From an uncultured bacterium (GTDB taxonomy: Bacteria > Cyanobacteriota > Vampirovibrionia > Gastranaerophilales > Gastranaerophilaceae): a stretch of DNA of 64,000 nt. Every line of letters begins with the position of its first letter. Positions within the stretch are counted from its first letter, which is position 1. This document shows, one piece after another, positions 59,961-64,000 of the stretch. A program made the position numbers and the translations under genes. The stretch covers positions 3,322 through 67,321 of the forward strand of contig URFH01000009.1 of NCBI GenBank assembly GCA_900547155.1, read 5' to 3'. The notes under the pieces were generated by a model. The model saw nothing but the letters and a program-made list of their open reading frames with translations, did no database searches and was not told the origin of the DNA.

Positions 59961-59989
59961 TTGCATGCAGCTTGTTTCTCAAGTAGAAT
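59961..59989 (+). promoter_or_regulatory. Promoter of the SLH protein gene
   Basis: -35 TTGCAT (59961-59966), exactly 17-bp spacer, -10 TAGAAT (59984-59989), 25 bp before the ATG at 60015. Confidence 0.65.
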
Positions 59990-60014
59990 AATTTTACAAA
60001 ATAAGGAGAACAAG

Positions 60015-61172
60015 ATGAAAAAACTGCTTTCTAATTTGATTGTACTTACAGCGCTGGTCGGGCTGTCCTGCACTTGTGCAATGGCAAAAGAATACACCGA
60101 TATGCCCAAAGACCACTGGGCGTACAAAGATATTCAGCAATTGACCGATTTTGGCGTTGTTGTTGGCTACCCCGACGGTTCATACCGCCCCGATATAAAG
60201 GTTACACGCGCAGAATTTGCGACAATGGCAATAAAAGCTCTCGGGCAGCAAAACGCTAAAATCACCGAAATCGCAAAATTCACTGATTTTGACGAAAATC
60301 ACTGGGCGTGGGAAATGGTACAAAGAGGCGTTATGTTTGACCTTTTAAAAGGCAATCCCGACGGTTCATTTAACCCCGAAGGCAGCGTTTCCAGAGGACA
60401 AACAATCGCTGTTATTGTAAATGCCCTGACCACGCAAGAACTTTCAAAAACAAAAGCAGAAGAAATTCTTGAAAATTCATATACAGATTACAAAGAGCTC
60501 CCCTACTGGCTCATCATTGCATCAGGAAAAGCCGAAGTTCTCGGCATGATTGTACCTTCTCCCGGTGCACCCGGAAAACTCAATGCAGATATGCCCGCAA
60601 ACAGAGCAGAAGTTGCGTCTTTCCTTATGAGAATGCTTGAACAGGCAAAACTCAACCCCAACGAAAAGCTGAAAAAGGTTATGGAGCCCAGAAAAGGCGA
60701 GGGTATTGTAATTCAGGACGCTTCAGTTCAAAACTACATGGCGACCATCCCGGCAGGCTCAATTATTCCTGTTATCGTCTGCAACGACCAGATTTCCAGC
60801 CAGACCGCACAGGTAGGCGACAAATTCCTTTCAAAATTACCGAAAAATCTTATTACAAAAGAAAAATATCTTTTGATTGTAGAAAACAGCCCGATTACCG
60901 GCAGCGTAACCGATGTCAAAATCGGAAGACCTTTCTTCAGAGATGGAAAACTCTGCATGGATACAAAATCCATCGTAACCGAAAAAAATCCTGACGGCGC
61001 TACGTTTGCTGGCATAGTTCTTGAAGATACTCAGCTCAAAGCATTCTGGAAAACTTTCTTCCAGAGATTGTTTGTCGGCTCAAAAGTTATCTACAAAAAC
61101 GGACAGGTTGTAAACGTTCAGCTGACAAAACCTATCAGAATCGACCTTACAAACGGCTGGATTGTTGAATAA
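60015..61172 (+). CDS. Exported SLH-domain protein (385 aa)
   Basis: Signal peptide at residues 1-24 (cleavage after CAMA). One SLH domain directly after it (DMPKDHWAYKDIQQLTDFGV, VVGYPDGSYRPDIKVTRAEF) and a second, weaker one (DFDENHWAWEMVQRGVMFDL, LKGNPDGSFNPEGSVSRGQT) and a possible third up to about 210. SLH domains bind cell-wall polymers. In cyanobacteria such proteins are outer-membrane porins (OprB-like), but the C-terminal part here is only about 170 residues, shorter than a porin barrel. AAGGAG precedes the ATG at 60015; the longer frame from 59961 is rejected. Confidence 0.88.
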   Translation: MKKLLSNLIVLTALVGLSCTCAMAKEYTDMPKDHWAYKDIQQLTDFGVVVGYPDGSYRPDIKVTRAEFATMAIKALGQQNAKITEIAKFTDFDENHWAWEMVQRGVMFDLLKGNPDGSFNPEGSVSRGQTIAVIVNALTTQELSKTKAEEILENSYTDYKELPYWLIIASGKAEVLGMIVPSPGAPGKLNADMPANRAEVASFLMRMLEQAKLNPNEKLKKVMEPRKGEGIVIQDASVQNYMATIPAGSIIPVIVCNDQISSQTAQVGDKFLSKLPKNLITKEKYLLIVENSPITGSVTDVKIGRPFFRDGKLCMDTKSIVTEKNPDGATFAGIVLEDTQLKAFWKTFFQRLFVGSKVIYKNGQVVNVQLTKPIRIDLTNGWIVE

Positions 61173-61196
61173 ACCGAGCTAAACTTAAAAATTATA

Positions 61197-61226
61197 AAAG
61201 ACCGGGGTTTAAAATCTCGGTCTTTT
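61197..61226 (+). terminator. Terminator after the SLH gene
   Basis: AAAGACCGGG and CTCGGTCTTT pair over 10 bp (one G-U) followed by T-rich sequence, 25 bp after the stop. Confidence 0.85.
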
Positions 61227-61300
61227 GTATTAATTTAGAAAAAACTGTTAAAATATTAATAGAAAATTCCGATATTTATAATAAAAAAGGATTCTGACCC

Positions 61301-61933
61301 ATGTTATTTAAAAGAAAATGCAAAATCACTTTCATAAGCCACGGTTCAACCATTTATACAGAAGAAAACCGTCTTTGCGATAACGACGCATATCCGCCGC
61401 TCAACGACAAAGGCAAGGAAGAAGCGGAAAATATTGCAAAATGGATAATTTACCGCTCGCCGCGCGTTGATAAAATCTACACAAGCGCTGCCCAGCGTTG
61501 TATTCAGACCGCCAGCATTATTGCAAAAGCTTATCAGAAAGATTTTGAAATTCTTGATAATCTTCCGAACAAAAAAGCCGGAATCTGGAACGGTTTGAGC
61601 TATGACCAGATTGAAGAAAAATATCCGGACGAGCTCGAGATGTATCATCAGGATTCTGAGAATTTTGTCCAGCAGGACGGAGAATCTTTGAAGGATTTGA
61701 ATGTAAGGGTCGAAAATTTCCTTGAAAAAATCGTCGAAGAAAACATCACACGCAGAATAATCATCGTAACGCACCCCGACATCATCAAAGCCGCAATCAG
61801 AAGTGCGCTCCAAATCCCCATACAGAACCAGAACAGGGTTTTCATCCCCACAGGCAGCGCTTCGCAGATTAACTATTACAAATCCTGGAAAAGCCTGGTT
61901 TATTCGGGTTATTTGCCGATTAATCTTCTATAA
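61301..61933 (+). CDS. Histidine-phosphatase superfamily protein with SHG in place of RHG
   Basis: Phosphoglycerate-mutase/GpmB-like fold of 210 aa. The catalytic His is present, but the preceding Arg of the hallmark RHG is Ser13 (FISHGST, residues 11-17). Other family features are there: PPLNDKGKEEAENIA, YTSAAQRCIQTA, and the second His in IVTHPDII. The Arg normally binds the phosphate, so activity may be changed or lost. TATAAT at 61277 is a candidate -10 box. Cannot tell a mutase from a phosphatase. Confidence 0.8.
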   Translation: MLFKRKCKITFISHGSTIYTEENRLCDNDAYPPLNDKGKEEAENIAKWIIYRSPRVDKIYTSAAQRCIQTASIIAKAYQKDFEILDNLPNKKAGIWNGLSYDQIEEKYPDELEMYHQDSENFVQQDGESLKDLNVRVENFLEKIVEENITRRIIIVTHPDIIKAAIRSALQIPIQNQNRVFIPTGSASQINYYKSWKSLVYSGYLPINLL

Positions 61934-61944
61934 AAAGAGGGCTT

Positions 61945-62124
61945 ATGCGAAAATTCAGACATTTAAAAACCGGAAATCCTTATATTATGGTGCGTGACGA
62001 CGTTATAAACTGCACAAACGCCAATGACCATCAGACAATGGTTCTTTATCGCCGTCCCGACTATCCCGAGCTGATTTTTGTGCGGGAAAAAGAGGAATTT
62101 TATCAAAAATTTGAGGAAATTTAA
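61945..62124 (+). CDS. Small DUF1653-like protein (59 aa)
   Basis: Starts MRKFRHLKTGNPYIMV, then VLYRRPDYPELIFVREKEEF and ends KFEEI. The order RHxKxGxxY...VxYRxxDxxxLxxVRxxxxFxxKF resembles the DUF1653 family (GxYRHFKG...VVYRALYG...WVRPLEMF), whose function is not known. AGAGGGC lies just upstream of the ATG and the gene follows the histidine-phosphatase-like gene by 11 bp, so they likely form one transcript. Likeness judged by eye. Confidence 0.65.
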   Translation: MRKFRHLKTGNPYIMVRDDVINCTNANDHQTMVLYRRPDYPELIFVREKEEFYQKFEEI

Positions 62125-62223
62125 GTTTTTTCCGCGGCTGCGCGGGGAAAAGGGAATTTCTTCAATTGTTGGTTCATAATAAAGATTTTTCAAAACCTTT
62201 CTTTACAAAAAAGCCCGTACTAT

Positions 62224-62251
62224 TTGATGTTTTTCATGTTTAATGTACGAT
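62224..62251 (+). promoter_or_regulatory. Candidate rpsB promoter
   Basis: -35 TTGATG (62224-62229), 16-bp spacer, -10 TACGAT (62246-62251). Predicts a leader of about 200 nt before rpsB. Confidence 0.45.
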
Positions 62252-62257
62252 GTTATT

Positions 62258-62461
62258 GGTCAGCAAGTACGATAAAGCGAAAAGTAAAAGAGCTTTAGTC
62301 CAGGGGCCCCGCAGAAAAAGCCGGATTCAGGCGATTTTTGCCCCCAAACCCCGAATGGATGGGAAAACTGAACCGCAGTTAGTACAAAAACTGGATTTTC
62401 ACTGAAAACGGTGTTTTTGCGCCCCAGTAGGAAAAAATCCGCAGTCAAAGGAGAAAAAACT
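62258..62461 (+). promoter_or_regulatory. rpsB 5' leader, possibly structured
   Basis: GC-richer than other gaps: GGGGCCCC palindrome near 62302, GCCGGATTCAGGC hairpin (about 62319-62331), CTGAACCGCAG and the CTGGATTTTC...GCCCCAG region. Long leaders of rpsB bind S2 in several bacteria; whether this one does is inference. The remaining part of the 62125-62461 gap is AT-rich. Confidence 0.4.
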
Positions 62462-63241
62462 ATGCCAGCAGCAACTATGATTGAATTGCTCGAAGCAGGC
62501 GTCCACTTCGGGCACCAGACACAAAGATGGAACCCCAAAATGAAACCGTATATCTACGGTGCAAGAAACGGTATTTACGTTTTAGACCTCAGAAAAACAT
62601 CTGATAAACTCGACGAAGCCTACAACATCGTCAGAGAATTCGCAGCACGCGGCAAAAACATCGTTTTTGTAGGTACAAAAAAACAAGCAACCGACGTTGT
62701 TGCTGAAGAAGCAAAAAGATGCGGTCAATTCTACATCAACAGAAGATGGCTCGGCGGTATGCTGACTAACTTTGAAACAATCCGCACCAGAATCAACAAA
62801 TTAAGAGAAATCGAAGAATTTGTAAATTCCGGTCACATTGAAAAATTACCGAAAAAAGAAGTTGCACAAATGATGAGAAAACTCGACAAATTGAGCAAAA
62901 CTTTAGGCGGTATCAAAGAAATGCGCGGAATGCCCGACCTTATCTTTGTTGTTGACCAGAAAAAAGAAGACATTGCGATTGCAGAAGCAAACAAATTGCA
63001 CATCCCTGTAATCTGCCTTGCTGACACAAACGCAGATCCTGACGGAATCGACTTCATCATCCCCGGAAACGACGATGCAATCCGTTCTATCAGACTTATC
63101 GCTTCAAAACTCGCTGATGCGGCGCTTGAAGGCAAACAGCTTAAAGAAAACAAAGCTGCCGGCGCAAAAGCTGAAAAAATCGAAGCTAAAGATGCCGGAG
63201 TTGAAGAAGCTCCCGCGCAGGAAGTCGGCGCTGACGCTTAA
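62462..63241 (+). CDS. rpsB: 30S ribosomal protein S2
   Basis: [20 protein letters not shown] start, [36 protein letters not shown] and PGNDDAIRS are hallmark S2 motifs. 259 aa including an acidic C-terminal tail. AAAGGAG seven bases before the ATG at 62462; the upstream extension to 62411 is rejected. Followed by tsf, the conserved rpsB-tsf pair. Confidence 0.97.
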   Translation: MPAATMIELLEAGVHFGHQTQRWNPKMKPYIYGARNGIYVLDLRKTSDKLDEAYNIVREFAARGKNIVFVGTKKQATDVVAEEAKRCGQFYINRRWLGGMLTNFETIRTRINKLREIEEFVNSGHIEKLPKKEVAQMMRKLDKLSKTLGGIKEMRGMPDLIFVVDQKKEDIAIAEANKLHIPVICLADTNADPDGIDFIIPGNDDAIRSIRLIASKLADAALEGKQLKENKAAGAKAEKIEAKDAGVEEAPAQEVGADA

Positions 63242-63259
63242 TAGAATTAGTATAATTTG

Positions 63260-63281
63260 TCCGGCGGTTCATCCCGCCGGA
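63260..63281 (+). other. GC-rich hairpin between rpsB and tsf
   Basis: TCCGGCGG and CCGCCGGA pair over 8 bp with a six-base loop and no T run, so it is probably a processing or partial attenuation site rather than a terminator. Confidence 0.6.
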
Positions 63282-63303
63282 ATTTAACAGAAAGGAACTA
63301 CCG

Positions 63304-64000
63304 ATGGAAATATCCGCTTCTATGGTAAAAGAGCTTAGAGAAAAAACCGGTGCAGGCATTCTTGATGCTAAAAAAGCACTCGTTGAAAATAACGGCGACA
63401 TGGAAAAAGCAATGGAATTCCTCCGCCAGAAAGGTATCGCCTCTGCTGAAAAGAAAATGGGCAGAATCGCAGCCGAAGGCCTTGTTGATTCTTACATCGA
63501 AAACGGCGTAGGCGCTTTAATCGAAGTAAACTGCGAAACAGACTTCGTTGCGAAAAACGAAGAATTCAAAACACTCGTTAAAAACCTTGCAAAACAGGTT
63601 GTTGCAGTAAAACCCGCCAATGTTGAAGAACTTTTGGCTTCAACCTGCCAGGTTTGCGGCTGCGGCAAGAAAATTGAAGACATTATCAAAGAAAAAGTTG
63701 CAACAATCGGCGAAAAAATCACTGTAAGAAGATTTGATATCGTTGAAGGCAACCCTGCAACTTACATCCACAACGGCAAAATCGGCGTTTTGTTAAACAC
63801 TGACTGCGCTGACGAAGCTATGGAAAAAGATATCTGCCTCCATATCGCTTCAAACGCTCCGGAATTCGTTTCAAGAGAAGAAATTCCGCAATCTGTGATT
63901 GACGAAGAAACCAGAATCGAAATGGGCAAAGAAGATTTGGCTAAAAAACCTGAAAACATCAGAGCTAAAATCGTTGAAGGCAGAATCAACAAACTTATGG
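63304..64000 (+). CDS. tsf: Elongation factor Ts, 3' end outside window
   Basis: Guanine-nucleotide exchange factor for EF-Tu. N-terminal UBA domain MVKELREKTGAGILDAKKAL (from residue 7), IEVNCETDFVAKNEEF (the TDFV motif that contacts EF-Tu) and IGEKITVRRF. The frame is open to base 64000; about 232 residues are present. AAAGGAAC precedes the ATG. An unusual cluster of three Cys (CQVCGC) lies near residue 117 in the loop before the second core repeat. Confidence 0.95.
   Translation, partial: MEISASMVKELREKTGAGILDAKKALVENNGDMEKAMEFLRQKGIASAEKKMGRIAAEGLVDSYIENGVGALIEVNCETDFVAKNEEFKTLVKNLAKQVVAVKPANVEELLASTCQVCGCGKKIEDIIKEKVATIGEKITVRRFDIVEGNPATYIHNGKIGVLLNTDCADEAMEKDICLHIASNAPEFVSREEIPQSVIDEETRIEMGKEDLAKKPENIRAKIVEGRINKLM

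Noticed and set aside
1-64000. tRNA, rRNA, tmRNA, RNase P genes
   Set aside because: No TTCGANNC T-loop with acceptor stem or other hallmark was found by reading the gaps; a tRNAscan/Infernal run would settle it.

Overview
The window is an ordinary bacterial chromosome segment. It is AT-rich, densely coded, has short intergenic gaps, and shows no rRNA, tRNA, phage or insertion sequence that I can recognise. The best guess for the host is a non-photosynthetic relative of Cyanobacteria (Vampirovibrionia/Melainabacteria, probably Gastranaerophilales). Three lines of evidence point there. First, yggS is followed directly by sepF, an arrangement known from Cyanobacteria and Gram-positives. Second, the cell envelope is clearly diderm: TolC-like protein, Skp/OmpH-like chaperone, a giant AsmA-like protein and an SLH-domain protein. 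Third, there are many small lineage-restricted proteins with no recognisable family. This assignment is inference; a 16S or ribosomal protein tree would decide it.

Layout. 1-2376: end of miaB and a ROK glucokinase, separated by palindromic repeats. 2377-2961: a tandem 205-bp repeat carrying hairpin elements. 2962-7479 (minus): a MacAB-TolC-type tripartite exporter operon. 7724-11118: a large TPR protein, dusB and a GIY-YIG protein. 11323-16112: a sensor kinase, unknown proteins and repeat arrays. 16514-23147: ispG, yggS-sepF, a LUD-domain protein, queE-dnaJ-like and bioF-like. 23205-28477: a YjfB-like peptide, the AsmA-like protein and an Ala-rich coiled-coil protein. 28714-34075: an acyl-CoA dehydratase activase homologue, murA, a YkgJ-type protein, a FliA/WhiG sigma factor and an unknown. 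34207-40222: patatin phospholipase, pyrimidine-nucleoside phosphorylase, Skp-like protein and a divergent GH13 protein. 40371-41700: rplJ-rplL with a structured attenuator leader. 41925-49931: rsgA, ispA, a divergent-PAP2 protein, a sensor kinase, a glycosyltransferase-like protein, NupC and small unknowns. 49945-58060: map-adk, a GT2 glycosyltransferase, a GAF/HD-GYP - TPR - NarL-type regulator operon and two adjacent thymidylate-kinase-like genes. 58134-64000: unknowns, an SLH porin-like protein, a histidine-phosphatase protein lacking the usual Arg, and rpsB-tsf (cut by the window end).

Functional threads: isoprenoid supply (ispG, ispA), envelope and peptidoglycan (murA, Skp, AsmA-like, SLH), nucleoside salvage (nupC, deoA/pdp, tmk-like pair), translation (rplJL, rpsB-tsf, map, rsgA, miaB, dusB) and signalling (two GAF-type or hybrid sensor kinases without partners next door, one HD-GYP protein, one NarL-type regulator).

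The most unusual signal is intergenic. Two families of long hairpin elements, called A and B here, each have a conserved asymmetric core enclosed by 20-26 bp arms. The arms are perfectly or almost perfectly complementary within a copy but differ in sequence between copies. That is the pattern expected of structure kept by compensatory change, or of palindrome-correcting DNA metabolism, and I recognise no described family. Shorter palindromic families (E: core GAACTTGTTTC; D: CCCC...GGGG hairpins) fill most other large gaps.
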